A DNA stretch of 64,000 nucleotides from Coffea arabica. Lineage: Eukaryota > Streptophyta > Magnoliopsida > Gentianales > Rubiaceae. The stretch spans positions 7,006,001-7,070,000 of the forward strand of contig NC_092329.1 in NCBI RefSeq assembly GCF_036785885.1. The letters are read 5' to 3'. A model generated the notes under the pieces. That model was given only the letters and a program-made list of their open reading frames with translations, was not told where the DNA came from and did not search any database. Made by a program: the position numbers and the translations under genes. Positions 12,653 to 23,540 of the stretch are shown here, piece by piece. The first letter of the stretch is position 1; every line of letters begins with the position of its first letter.

Positions 12653-13518
12653 GAGAACAATTGTTCATGAATAATTTTCTTCAATCAAAATCACTTGCTA
12701 TACTTGCTGTTGTAACTTTTTAGTCTTGATAATTTTAAGACAATCAAAAAAAATTATAACTTATTCAAATAGAACTAGACACCTTTAACTAATCGGAAAA
12801 AAAAAAGTTGGTTAGTTGGTCCGTCAAACTTTCCATGTGGAATTGTTCTGATGCCCAAACAATTCAACGCGTTCTCCCAATGGCCAATTTTGGTGCAATA
12901 TTCTATGGAGGCGGCTGCTCTGGAGTGGAAGTTGTTGTGAGGGATGAATGTGATAATTATTTTATTGCTGGTATTTCTCACAAAATTTTAAGTATCTTTG
13001 CTCCTGAAGTAATTGAAGCATATGCTTCAAAATTAGCAATCACTTTATCACTTGCAAGTTCCTAAGGTTGTTTTAGAGGGAGACTTTGAAAATCATCAAT
13101 ATGCTTAAAAATCTAAAAAACCGATGATTCAGCCTATGGAATTCTGCTAGATGATGTCTAAGAGTTTGTTTGGACAAAGAGAATTTGGAAAAAAAAATTT
13201 TGCCTCACGAATCTCAATTACCTTTTTATCTTTCCAATCACCTTTTTATCTCATATACATCACATCACAAAAAATACTACAGTAAATATCTCAAATAAAT
13301 CATCCAAATAAACTCTTATCCAAACAAACTCTTTGTTATTTTACAGAATTTTGCCATTTGCGAAGCTAATTGGGTTTCTAGATGATATCAAGTTTCGCTT
13401 CTGGATGAGTCAATGCGTGTTGACTGCGCACACCCTCAGGCCAAAACAATGAAGGTGCTAATTGGGTTGAGATTGAAAAGCCTCAGGCTCAAGCAAACAA
13501 GCTTGGAATAAAAAAAGA
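12653..13518 (+). pseudogene. Inserted retroelement-derived RNase H-like remnant
   Basis: The copy 1 downstream flank reads continuously through TTTGCTAGAAAGAAAAC, but in copy 3 the same sequence is split by about 870 bp. Inside, 12808-13065 encodes GVEVVVRDECDNYFIAGISH then PEVIEAYASKLAITLSLA, the pattern of the plant RNase H-like domain (RVT_3 type; GVGVVIRD...PEVAEALA). The following bases continue in other frames with a V-L-E-G-D-like segment, and a CHxRxxNWV-like end lies near 13350-13390. The frame is broken by stops and by a MITE at 13163-13330. It is non-functional, probably from a LINE or retrogene, and inserted after copies 1 and 3 separated. Confidence 0.6.
13163..13330. mobile_element. 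TTTGTTTGG-type MITE inside the RNase H remnant
   Basis: The 168-bp element starts AGTTTGTTTGGA and ends TCCAAACAAACT, with the subterminal CTACAGTAAATATCTC block also seen at 43937-44084. The flanking pentamers CTAAG and CTTTG match imperfectly. It interrupts the decayed RNase H frame and is therefore younger than that insertion. Confidence 0.65.
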
Positions 13519-13689
13519 AAACATTATGTAGAAAGGTCAAAAGTTAAAAGGTACATTGAAAAGTTTCATTTTCTTGTTCTACGTTCTTATCTGTAGCTTT
13601 GGAGATTGATTGATTAAGAAACTGTGCTTTGACGATAAAATTAGACGACTTTCATTTCTCCACATGGGCAAACAAACACACAACGCATT

Positions 13690-14055
13690 CTGTTTCATTT
13701 TCTGTGCCACTCTCTATTTCACTTTTTATTATATTACTATCTCTCATTCATAAATATCATATTTTAGTTCTTTTTTATTTTCTTAAAATTCAATAACTAT
13801 TAACTAAGTAATAAATAAATACAATAGTTTCAAAAAAGTAATATATAATAGAAAATTAAAAAATACAGGAGAAAATTCATAAAAAAAAAATCTCATTTTT
13901 TATGCATTTTGATTTTTTGAGTTTGTTAAATTTTATGTATTACTCAGTTAATAGTTATTGGATTTGAAGGAAATAAAAAAAATAAAACATGATATTTATG
14001 AAAAAAAAATAACAATATAATAAAAAATGATATAGAAAATGAGGAAAAAGATCCA
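13690..14055. mobile_element. MITE downstream of copy 3 (twin of 1986-2255)
   Basis: Imperfect foldback of about 365 bp. Left TCATTTTCTGTGCCACTCTC is answered on the right by ATATAGAAAATGAGGAAAAA, and AATAACTATTAACTAAG is mirrored by CTCAGTTAATAGTTATT. The same element with the same neighbours lies downstream of copy 1, but there its left end has been lost. Confidence 0.65.
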
Positions 14056-14278
14056 TTGCAAAACAAATAGTAAGTATGACTTTGTCACGTTTCGGTGGCA
14101 ACTAGCTGGATTCGTATCTTTCTTATGTATATCCAATTAGTCAAGACTCAAGAAGCGAGAAAGACGTATCTGCCATTTTATATTTCATATTTGGACCGTT
14201 ATCATGTTTCAAGCAATCTCCCATCGCATTTATTAGTTTGATGTCGAAATAATAATGGAAACCCCATTTTGAATTAGT

Positions 14279-16317
14279 CCTAGGGTTTGTTTGGATTCAT
14301 TGTTTTTGAGTCTGTTTTTGAAAAACTGTTTTTCACATTCCAAATGCTACAGTAATGTGTATTTCAAAAACAACTCCAAAAACACTATATCCAAACAATA
14401 TATCAAAAACAACTCCAAATACATATTTAATATGTTTATTTCAATTTGTATATTTCAATTATGTATAGGATATATATATTATATTAATTTATATTTTATT
14501 TTATATAAAATATATTTTTATATTTCTATAATATATTTATACAAATATTATGTATTATATAAATTATATATAATATAAATATGTAATTATACAAATTTAT
14601 GAATATTAAATATTAAAAATTATATATTTAATATATACATAATATATATGTTTATGTATATTTATAATATACATTTATATTATGTATTATATATAATATT
14701 ATGCATTTATACATTTATATTAATATACATAATATTAATTATACATTTATACATGATATTAATACCTTTATACATTTATATTTATTATATTAATACACCT
14801 ATACATAATATTAATATATATATTTATAATATATTAATTTATACATTTATAATTTATACACATTTATAATAACATACATTTATACATTTATAAATACATT
14901 TATATTATGTATTATATATAATATAAATGCATTTATAAATACAAAAATGCATTTATTTATAAATATATATAAATGTATTATAAATACATAAATGTATATA
15001 AATATATAAATATAAAAATTATAATTTATAATTTATAATTTATACATTTAAATAATATTCACTTATAATTTATATATTTATAATAATATACATTTATATA
15101 TTTATTTATAAATATATATAAATATTTATTTATAAATATATATAAATATTTATTTATAAATATATGTAAATATTCATTTATAAATATATGTAAATATTCA
15201 TTTATAAATATATATAAATATTGATTTATAAATATATGTAAATATTCATTTATAAATATATATAAATATTGATTTATAAATATATGTAAATATTTATTTA
15301 TAAATATATGTAAATATTCATTTATAAATATATGTAAATATTCATTTATAAATATATATAAATATTTATTTATAAATATATGTAAATATTCATTTATAAA
15401 TGTATATAAATATTTATTTATAAATATATATAAATATTCATTTATAAATATATATAAATATTCATTTATAAATATTTATAAATATTCATTTATAAATATT
15501 TATAAAGGTATTTACAAAAATATATAAATATATTTATAAATAAATATATAATTTATAATTTATAATTTATACATTTATATAATATTCATTTACACATTTA
15601 TAAAAATATTTATATTATGTATTATATATAATATAATACATTTATAATACATTTACATATATTTATATAAATATATAAATATATTTATCTATAAATATTT
15701 ATAAATGTATTATAAATGCATAAATGTATATAAATATAAAAATATATAAATTATAAATTATAATTTATACATTTATATGATATTCATTTATAATTTATAT
15801 ATTTATAAATGTATTTATATTATTTATTATATATAATATAATACATTTATATTTATTTATAAATATATAAATTTATTTATTTATAAATATTTATAAATGT
15901 ATTATAAATGCATAAATGTATATAAATATAATAATATAAAAATTGGAAATTATAATTTATACATTTTTACATTTATATGATATTCATTTATAATTTATAC
16001 ATTTATAATTTATATATTTTTATATAAATATATAAATATATTTATTTATAAATATTTATAAAAGTATTATAAATGCATAAATATTTATTGTTATAAAAAT
16101 ATAAAAATTATAAATTATAAAAACACTTGAAAATATGTTTTAAAAATACATCTAAAAATAATCCATAAAACATCTACAGTAAAAGTTTTTCATATAGTTT
16201 TTGAAAAACAACCCCAAAAATAACTAATCCAAACGGACTTGTATTTGAAAAACGAAATGCTACAGTGCTGTTTTTGAAAAACAACCCCAAAAACAGCTAA
16301 TCCAAACGGACCCCTAG
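14279..16317. mobile_element. 2.0-kb AT-rich foldback element with TTTGTTTGG ends
   Basis: Ends GGTTTGTTTGGATT (14284) and AATCCAAACGGACC (to 16312), flanked by the identical pentamer CCTAG (14279-14283 and 16313-16317). Subterminal blocks on both sides contain CTACAGT and TTTGAAAAAC/CAAAAACAACTCC motifs in opposite orientation. The interior is almost pure A/T and includes a minisatellite. It shares ends and 5-bp flanking repeats with the short MITE at 43937-44084, so it looks like a member of that group expanded by internal repeats. No coding sequence. Confidence 0.65.
15100..15500. repeat. 24-bp AT minisatellite
   Basis: About 16 tandem units of the type TTTATAAATATATGTAAATA plus TTCA, varying mainly at two positions (ATATG/ATATA and TTCAT/TTTAT/TTGAT). 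Similar, less ordered units continue on both sides (14900-16090). Confidence 0.85.
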
Positions 16318-16403
16318 ATTTCTCCTCCTCTTACTTTTCTTTAGACATTATTGTCAAGAGACAACTGGACTTTTCTTTTCTTTCCTTTCCTTTTCCTCCA
16401 TTT

Positions 16404-16508
16404 TCATGACAAACTCCGAATACGTATCGTTATGGACAATGAGTAGTAGGCTTATTACTAGTCTAAAGTCCTTGGATCCATGACAATGCGATTTATTTTG
16501 CTCCTAAT
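16404..16508. repeat. Direct repeat, left copy (pair with 16800-16899)
   Basis: TCATGACAAACTCCGAATAC through TTTTGCTCCTAATC recurs at 16800-16899 with small indels. The intervening segment contains the RNase H-like fragment. Confidence 0.7.
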
Positions 16509-16651
16509 CATGGGGACAAATTAGCAATTGTAGGTTCAGAGTTACTATAACAAAATCCAAGAAGAATGACACTGCACTTTGCAACCCGGACCGCGCTGGC
16601 GGAGGCTGGATTTAAAGCTTTGCAAGAGATTTGTGCCGCACGACAGATCTT

Positions 16652-16777
16652 AATCTTATGGCTGAATGTTGGGGACTCAGAGATGAATTTGAACGTGCAC
16701 AATCTCTTTACATTAATCAGTTAATTGTTGAATTTGATTGTGAAAATTTGTGCTTCTGGAAAATATTAATCAAATGA
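16652..16777 (+). pseudogene. Second RNase H-like (RVT_3) fragment
   Basis: The open stretch gives AECWGLRDEFERAQSL followed by INQLIVEFDCENL, matching the AExWxLRDGLxLA...LIVExD pattern of plant retroelement or retrogene RNase H-like domains. It is only 42 codons long with no start and no continuing frame, so it is a relic. It lies between two copies of a direct repeat of about 100 bp. Confidence 0.5.
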
Positions 16778-16799
16778 GTCATGATCTTGCTCCTCTATG

Positions 16800-16899
16800 T
16801 TTCATGATAAACTCCGAATACGTATCATTGATTCATTATGGACAATGACTAGTAGCGTTATTACTAGTCTAAATTGCATGCGATTGATTTTGCTCCTAA
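16800..16899. repeat. Direct repeat, right copy (pair with 16404-16508)
   Basis: Starts TTCATGATAAACTCCGAATA and ends with TTTTGCTCCTAATT. It matches the left copy about 400 bp upstream. Confidence 0.7.
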
Positions 16900-17394
16900 T
16901 TTTCAACGAACACCACATTGAGGATCAGACAACTAATTGGTCGGTCACATTAAGAAAGTTCGGTAACAAGTAATCTAAGTACTATTTTCCTAGAACTGGT
17001 TGTTGGACGTATTATTCCAAAACTTAAGACCCTCACTGTAAATTATAAATTCAATCCAAGTGAACTTGTTCAATTGACCACCAGCACGTCGTGTGATTTT
17101 GCAATTTTACTATCCTGAGATCTAATCAATTCGCCCCGTTGCAGGTCCACACCGTACCAGACCAGACCAACTACCCCGCCAGAGACCCTTTACAGAGACA
17201 ATTTTAACCAGGCTCAGACTCACATTTTTCAGACCCTTTACAGAGACAATAAACAGGGACACACGTCGTAAGTCGAAATGTGTATTACAAAAAGTGGAGA
17301 AAGAATTCATTGAAGTGGAGCAAATCCTTCCCACAGCTGCAAAAGATAACTTAAAACCATTCCCCCATTAGAAAAACTTTGCATATTATATTGC

Positions 17395-17420
17395 CTCTCT
17401 CTATCTCTCTCTCTCTCTCA
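17395..17420. repeat. CT-rich tract upstream of copy 4
   Basis: A (CT)n run (CTCTCTCTATCTCTCTCTCT) lies about 65-90 bp before the ATG of copy 4. Pyrimidine tracts are common in plant core promoters and 5' leaders; a regulatory role is only inferred. Confidence 0.5.
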
Positions 17421-17483
17421 TAATTAAACAAGAAAGAAAACCTTAATTGCTAGTGAAGACCGAAGACCTTTGTTAATTCATCC

Positions 17484-19403
17484 ATGGCATCATCGTCTGT
17501 TCTTTATACTAACTTTTTTACCGGTCTTCTTGACATCAAGTCATGCAAGAGATCTCGATCTTCCATCTTCCAGCACCCTTTATCAAAACATGAGGTTCCA
17601 AGATCACTACCCAAAAATGGAAGCTTGCAGTACCTCGGGACCAGCTTGGAGATCGCACCAATTAACAGAAGATCAAACAAGTAGAACTACTTGCTTTACC
17701 CTTTAAACTTCCAAATCTATAGGAATCTTTTTCTTTCCTTTAGCTCTGATTCCAGATCCATGTTGCTAACATTTGGAACTGTTTCGGCCACGCAGGGACT
17801 TTGCCGTCTACTGCACTCCCCCAGAAGCAGGCGGGATCTTTCCATTTTGGCCCCTTACAGAAAACTTTTGGCCCCCTACAGAACATTCTTGGTATGTGAA
17901 ACTAAATTCTTGGTAAATTTGTTAGAGTATACTTTTGTTTGTATTATTAAAGTTTTGCAAACAACTAATTAAGATCAGAAATCTTTAATTTGCAGGACTT
18001 GGCTACTAGGCTTGGTGGCATTAGTACCCGTGGCTGCCCAAAGATTGTTAACGTTGACCAGTAAGGATCAGAGCGTTACCACGTAAAAAATAAATAAAAA
18101 GGATATAGAGTGAAAGATTGGGGGGGGGGGGGGGGGGGCTTGATGGATTATGACTCTTAATGGTTTAATATTGCACAGAGGAAGTGGATACCGTGGCTGA
18201 GACGGTGGAGAAAATGGCAGAATCCGTGGAAAACGTGGCGGAGGACGTGGAGAAGATGGCGGAGGATTTTGCCGAGAAGCTCCCAGAAGGCAGTAAACTC
18301 AAGCAAGTTGTTGCTTTTGTTGAAAATGCTGCCAAAGAAACGGAAAAGGATGCTCAACTGGCTCAAGATTTCATGGACAAGGTTTGTCTTGATGCCATTC
18401 TTTTACTCCGCTGATTATGTTCAGAGTCCTGTATAGTTTACTTGCTAAATAACAGTACTCAATTCAGGGAATAGGTTATCTTCTTTTTCCGTTCAAATTT
18501 TCAAAGCTATCTTTGTTATTGACTTTTTGGTTTACATCCCATTAACAAAAGGTGGGTACTCAATTTTAGGCCGAGGGAGTACCTATCTGTGGACGCAAAT
18601 GTTTTGAATGAATTGTGGAAAGTACTTAATAATTTTTTTTTTTATAAATCATCATAATTTTATTGAAATCTGTACTAATGGCAAAACTTCTCTCATCAAA
18701 CATACACAGATATAAAAGATCAGATCTGAAGAACGGATACCACAGATCTGAAGATCAGATAAAAATAAGTTGAATGGGTACTACAGATCTGAAGATCAGA
18801 TAAAAATAAGTTGTGGAACTAGTGTAATTTCTCTTTGGAAATGATCAATGATGGAAATTCTTTTAACTACAAATGGGGATAAATTAGCTAAACTCTTTTG
18901 ACTTTTGTCACAATTAGAAGATCTCCCAACTTATTTTTAAGACTTCATGTGTCTCAATATCTGTCTTCTAAAGTTACTTTTGGCTATTTTGCATGGTTAC
19001 CGTTATTAATGCTTTAATAGCTTCTCCCTCAGACCTAATCATAATACTTGATGCCAATTTCAAAAATCAAAGGCATAATTCTAATTGGGACGTTTAAGCT
19101 GTTGTGTTGTCCCTATTTTTTTTTTTTTTTCTTATCTAAATTTCTAGTGAGATACTGATATGTAACTATTAGGACAGCTCTATTATCTTTAGTTCGATTT
19201 TCTCTAGCATTTGTTTTTTTTTTTTTGTCCTTTTTCTTTATTATTATTATTTTTTAATTTTGCTATAAACTTTGAAGTTTGCATACAAATTTTTCTCAAT
19301 GAAATCGATAACTCAGGTTGAGGAAGTGGATGAGCAAGTGGAATCTATGCTCACAAATGGATCAAAAGGCACTGTGAAAGCAGCAGCAAATGATCAAAAG
19401 TAG
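17484..19403 (+). CDS. Tandem heptad-repeat membrane protein, copy 4 (complete, 215 aa)
   Basis: Exons 17484-17680, 17796-17891, 17996-18060, 18179-18381, 19317-19403; phases identical to the other copies. The ATG sits in CCATGGC. The leader (MASSSVLYTNFFTGLLDIKS) resembles a chloroplast transit peptide. Exon 2 is the most divergent: DFAVYCTPPEAGG followed by an extended Trp/Pro-rich stretch, 96 bases instead of 72. Exon 3 supplies the hydrophobic segment TWLLGLVALVPVAA, followed directly by QRLLTLT. Exon 4 encodes VAETVEK, MAESVEN, VAEDVEK, MAEDFAE heptads and KLPEGSKLKQVVAFVENAA. The C-terminus is short (ends NDQK). Intron 3 contains an 18-G tract at 18121-18138. Function unknown; same inferred plastid single-span membrane topology. 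Confidence 0.78.
18700..18825. repeat. Short tandem repeat in copy 4 intron 4
   Basis: Two adjacent copies of CAGATCTGAAGATCAGATAA plus AAATAAGTTG, and a partial third, within the intron. Confidence 0.7.
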
Positions 19404-19635
19404 ACAGATTCCTCAACTGCGCAGTGGGCCGGACATGCATGTTGTAACATTTTGTCTGTAAAGTCATTCACTACTTTGTTAGTAAAGTCTTCTTTTTTAG
19501 CTCATTAATAATAATAAGATCTAGTTATGTCACTCTATCCTTGAGATAATTCATGTTTGTTAGTCGATTTGTTAGTTCTTTTGGCACTAGAAATTCTTGT
19601 ACCAAACCTGTTGTTTATATATACCATGTTCTTTA

Positions 19636-19770
19636 GGCCTTGTTTGGATTGCTTGTTTCCGTCGGAAAATATTGTCGTTTTTCGTGATCACATTTCCCTA
19701 TCACCTTTTACGCTACAGTAATTTTTCCATGAAAAATGACGGAAAATGCAATCCAAACGCAACCTAACTT
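19636..19770. mobile_element. TTTGGAT-type foldback MITE downstream of copy 4
   Basis: The left end TTAGGCCTTGTTTGGATTGC pairs with the right-end reverse complement TTAGGTTGCGTTTGGATTGC. A CTACAGTAATTTTTCCATGA block lies inside. About 130 bp, no coding sequence. Confidence 0.65.
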
Positions 19771-20841
19771 TTCCGATGTATGGAAGAAAAACAACTAAGT
19801 GTTGCAAGGCATAACTAACCTGTTATTTATAAAGCATTGCTGCAAATTGACAAGCACTTGGAAAGTGGAATTCTTCACAAGCTTTGACAAGATATGAGAG
19901 TGGTCCAATTACTCCAATGCCAAGATTTAATATCAAAAAGTCGTCCTATAGATTTTTGTTTTTTTGTGTCATAGACTTTAGTGGAATTAATCTAGTGAGA
20001 AAAAGCTACTTATGTTGCAAATTAAAAACAAAAAGGAAAAGACACTGCAATAGGTTGGAGAGTCTTGACCATGCATATGCATAAACTTGACTGCCAATGT
20101 TCGATCGGTGGGCAGCACCTAGTTTAGGGCAAGTGTGAATTTACCTGGAGTAAAATATAAAACCAAACTTGTACATAATTATAATTAGTTGATACTTAAA
20201 GGTGTCAGTGACCCTAGACATGAATACATAAATAAAATGTTTGAGGTGCCGTGCACTTTTATACACACCATCTGCATCTCTCCGATCAATGCATGACACC
20301 ATACTCCATTTCCTCCAATCCATGTTGATGAATTAGTTGTTAATTGATAGCAATTAATTAAGCCAACAAGCTTTTCTACCCATATGTATTTAAATTATAA
20401 AATGTTACCGTCAACCTTATCTTTTTTTTTTTTTGGCATAAAAAAGTTTGGCAGAGTTCAGACGGGTCACCACTACGATCGCTTACAGAAATTCTTACAG
20501 ATCGCCTATCAATACAGCTATTACATCGGTAGTGGATTCGAATCACCAACTAAAACAACCCTCACATTAGAACACTATTTTTTGTGAGAAAGTGATTCGT
20601 TTTTATAAACTAAACCGACTTATGTTGGAATTGCCATCAACTAACCCATGTAGTTCCTTGCGGTACAAATTAGTCAAACATGCAGGGGGGCAAGAACATG
20701 GCCACAGATTTAGATCTCTTTCGCGGGATTCCCCGTTTGCAGCAAGAAGTGTTCTTTCCTCTTAATTGCGGAAATTTAGACAAGCCTTTTTAGTTTTTAT
20801 CTCAATATTCAATAGTGTATTTTGATATATTGTTTGTGTCG
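19771..20841. other. Intergenic region between copies 4 and 5
   Basis: No supported gene. Contains T/A homopolymer runs and no clear transposon end. Confidence 0.4.
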
Positions 20842-21490
20842 ATGGCAAAATCCCTTGTCACCTACAGTTCTTCCATTAGTCACGAGTACTTCAGGGCTCG
20901 TAACCTCTCCTATGCTGCACCTTTCTTACTTCTTCTGCCCACAGCAAATTAAGAACAAGGCTTCATCTTGCTGCTTCCGGAAAAACCAACTATTGTCGCC
21001 ATATGATCAAAACAAATCTAAGAGGTTGGTATTAGCATGTGATTAATTTTGTGTGCATGCGCAGGTTTTAATTTCGCTGATGATCGTATGCTCGTTATTA
21101 TTGAGTGCTGAAAGATGGTTTTGCAATTGTTTGTTTGATTGCCTTTATATTTGTTGCATCGAGGAACTCACTAGTTGTTTACAGCAATGTTCAGCCAGGG
21201 GTTCCTCTTCCTCCTCAACCACCTCCAAGTTCCTGGTATTTTGAAATTCACTTCTACTACTTGAGAGAATAAGGGAATGTGACATTGCTCACAATGAATT
21301 AATTTCTTGCTAATTTAAATGGTGGGGTTGCATTTGAAAACATCTTTGCCGGAAAAGTAGGAACTCTGGCCATTGTTGAAACTTAAAAGTATGGGAGTAA
21401 TTAATTGCTTTCCCTTGGTTTTGTAATTGATCAACACCACATTTTCCTTAGTTTTGCTATTAAGCCCCAGAATTTTGTTTCTAGTACTGC

Positions 21491-23540
21491 ATTACATGTA
21501 GAGGTGTCAAAATGGGTGACTTGGGCGGGTTTGGGTTGGGTAAAATGGGTAATGGGTATAAGTGAGTCAACTCATTTATACCCATTTAATTAGATGGGTA
21601 TAAATGGGTAAGTCAAAAAATGAATTGGGTAACCCAATTACCCATTTATAACCCATTTATTTTAACTTTTTGTAAACTCATTTAAATTCATTTTTACAAA
21701 CTAAGTTATCAATTTATACCGCTCTTTGTACCCATCATTAGTTTTAAATATTTACTTATAATGCTCAATAAGCCTAATTACCAATTTTTTTCCATTTATA
21801 CTCTATGTCGCAAAATTACATATTATTTAATAATTGAATAATAAGAATATAAAATTTTGAACTAAGTACTATAAAACTTAATCTAAAAACTTAATCTAAA
21901 AATTTTGAACCCCTAACATTTTTTTCATATATAAATTGAAATTTTCATTTTAGAAAAATAAGAAAAGAGGCTAAAACTTATCATAAATTTGTAGTGCTAA
22001 AAAATGAGCAAGTTAACAAATTCAGAGAAAATAAAATAATAAGATAAAACCAACAAATAATAATAATAATGAAACAAAAGTAGTTAACATCATGACAAAA
22101 TAAAAAATCTGAAAAAAATGGGTGGGGGAAGAGAAGAGACTTAGGGGAAGAGAATTCTAAATGAGTTAATTGGGTTTGATTGGTTACCCAATAATATCCA
22201 TTTATTATATGGGTATTATTGGATAACCCATTCATACCCATATACAAAAATTTAAGATACTTATACCCATCTATTCATGGCTAATTTCTAAGATTATATG
22301 TAAAAAAAAAAAAAAAAACTTCGCACAAATGTACGCCTGACAGACTCTATTTCTGATTCTATACCTGCCGTGCTGAGTCGAATAAATTGTCAGAGCCCTC
22401 AACCCCTCTGCAATAAGTTCAGTGCACTAAGCGGCCCACCTTTTTTTTTTTAATAACCCTGTCCCCATCCATATTGACTGGACACGGCTGGGGACACCAA
22501 GTCCAAAAAAAAAAGGCGCTGCTCAGCCTCGTAAGCATCACGTTCCAAGGTTTTTGCCTTCAAGTTTAAGTATTCTGCTATGCCCATGTTTTTCACTTGA
22601 TTCTTCATCTTTTTGTTTCTTACCTTTTCCTTTTTGTCTTTTATCTTTTCCATTTTGTTTCTCAATTAGACCGTTCTTTTTAATTTGGATATTCCAAATT
22701 TTCATTTTTGTTCATTTTTGCTTTTTTTTTCCCTGGGGTTTAATTTAGGGCACAACGTAAATCAAACAACAAATTTCAATCTACGATATAAACTTGAAAA
22801 AAAAGTTGAAACAGATATGAATCTGTTTACAAAGAGTAGAGAATTTGTGGATTCAGCTTGGGAAACTTGCGAGTAGACTTAAATTAAATCGGATCCCAAA
22901 CAAATTTACTTAAACCCCAATTTATACCTGAAAAGTCAGAATTAATTCACCAAAATACAGATTAACATCATAAAGAAAGGCCAGGACTCAAAAATGAAAA
23001 ATTATATCCATTTTTTTGCAAATGTTGACGCCCTAGCATAATTATGTAAGAGTTAGGGGACAAATTATAAATATAAATTATGGACTTAGATGAAAATCAA
23101 TGAGCATAAGAACACAATAAAGTTTTTACAAAATTAAAGAATGCCTAAAGTTTTAGGCATTCTTCATGGATTTTGCAGCATTTGCATTTTGGCCATTAGA
23201 ATTAAAAATACCGGGTTGGGGGTACGTCGGACAAAGGCTGACAAAGCGCCTTTTTTTTTTTGGACTTGGTGTCCCCAGCCGTGTCCAGTCAACACGAATG
23301 GGGACAGGGTTATTAAAAAAAAAAAGGTGGGCCGCTTAGTGCACTGAACTTGTTGCAGAGGGGTTGAGGGCTCTGACAATTTATTCTGCTGCCGGTATAG
23401 AATTAGAAACAGAGTCTGTCAGGCGTACATTTGTGCGAAGTTTTTTTTTTTTACATATAATCTAAGAAATTAGCCTCTATTCATGGGTGGGTATGGGTAA
23501 ATTTAATTAAATGAGTTGGTTTGTCACCTATAATTACATT
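21491..23540. mobile_element. hAT-like element (split by a nested element)
   Basis: The element at 21499-23532 starts TAGAGGTGTCAAAATGGG and ends GGTTTGTCACCTATA. It is flanked by ATTACATG (21491-21498) and ATTACATT (23533-23540), an 8-bp duplication with one mismatch, as expected for hAT. Its body is filled with TACCCATTTA/TAAATGGGTA repeats in both orientations. Removing the nested 1.2-kb insertion leaves about 0.83 kb without coding capacity. Confidence 0.75.
22270..23484. mobile_element. Mutator-like element nested in the hAT-like element
   Basis: The element at 22279-23475 has identical flanking 9-mers TCTATTCAT (22270-22278 and 23476-23484). Terminal inverted repeats of about 235 bp begin GGCTAATTTCTAAGATTATA and continue through a poly-A/T run, GCACAAATGTACGCCTGACA, GTGCACTAAGCGGCCCACC and CAGCCGTGTCC... 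up to GGCGC near 22515, mirrored from 23245 to 23475. The interior (about 22530-23240) is pyrimidine-rich on the left and has no recognisable transposase, so the element is non-autonomous. Confidence 0.88.

Noticed and set aside
14291-14869. Open frames rich in Tyr/Ile in the AT-rich element
   Set aside because: Produced by TATATA-type composition inside a non-coding foldback element.
15100-15500. Regular short repeats resembling a CRISPR array
   Set aside because: Units are contiguous 24-bp A/T repeats without unique spacers, in a plant nuclear genome inside a transposon.
18121-18138. G18 tract (also G tracts near 38133, 48836 and 54221) as G-quadruplex elements
   Set aside because: Single homopolymer runs, also prone to sequencing error; no spaced G-run motif beyond the run itself.
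20450-20560. tRNA-like B box (GGATTCGAATC) as a possible tRNA or SINE
   Set aside because: No matching A box, acceptor stem or cloverleaf could be formed at the right spacing.
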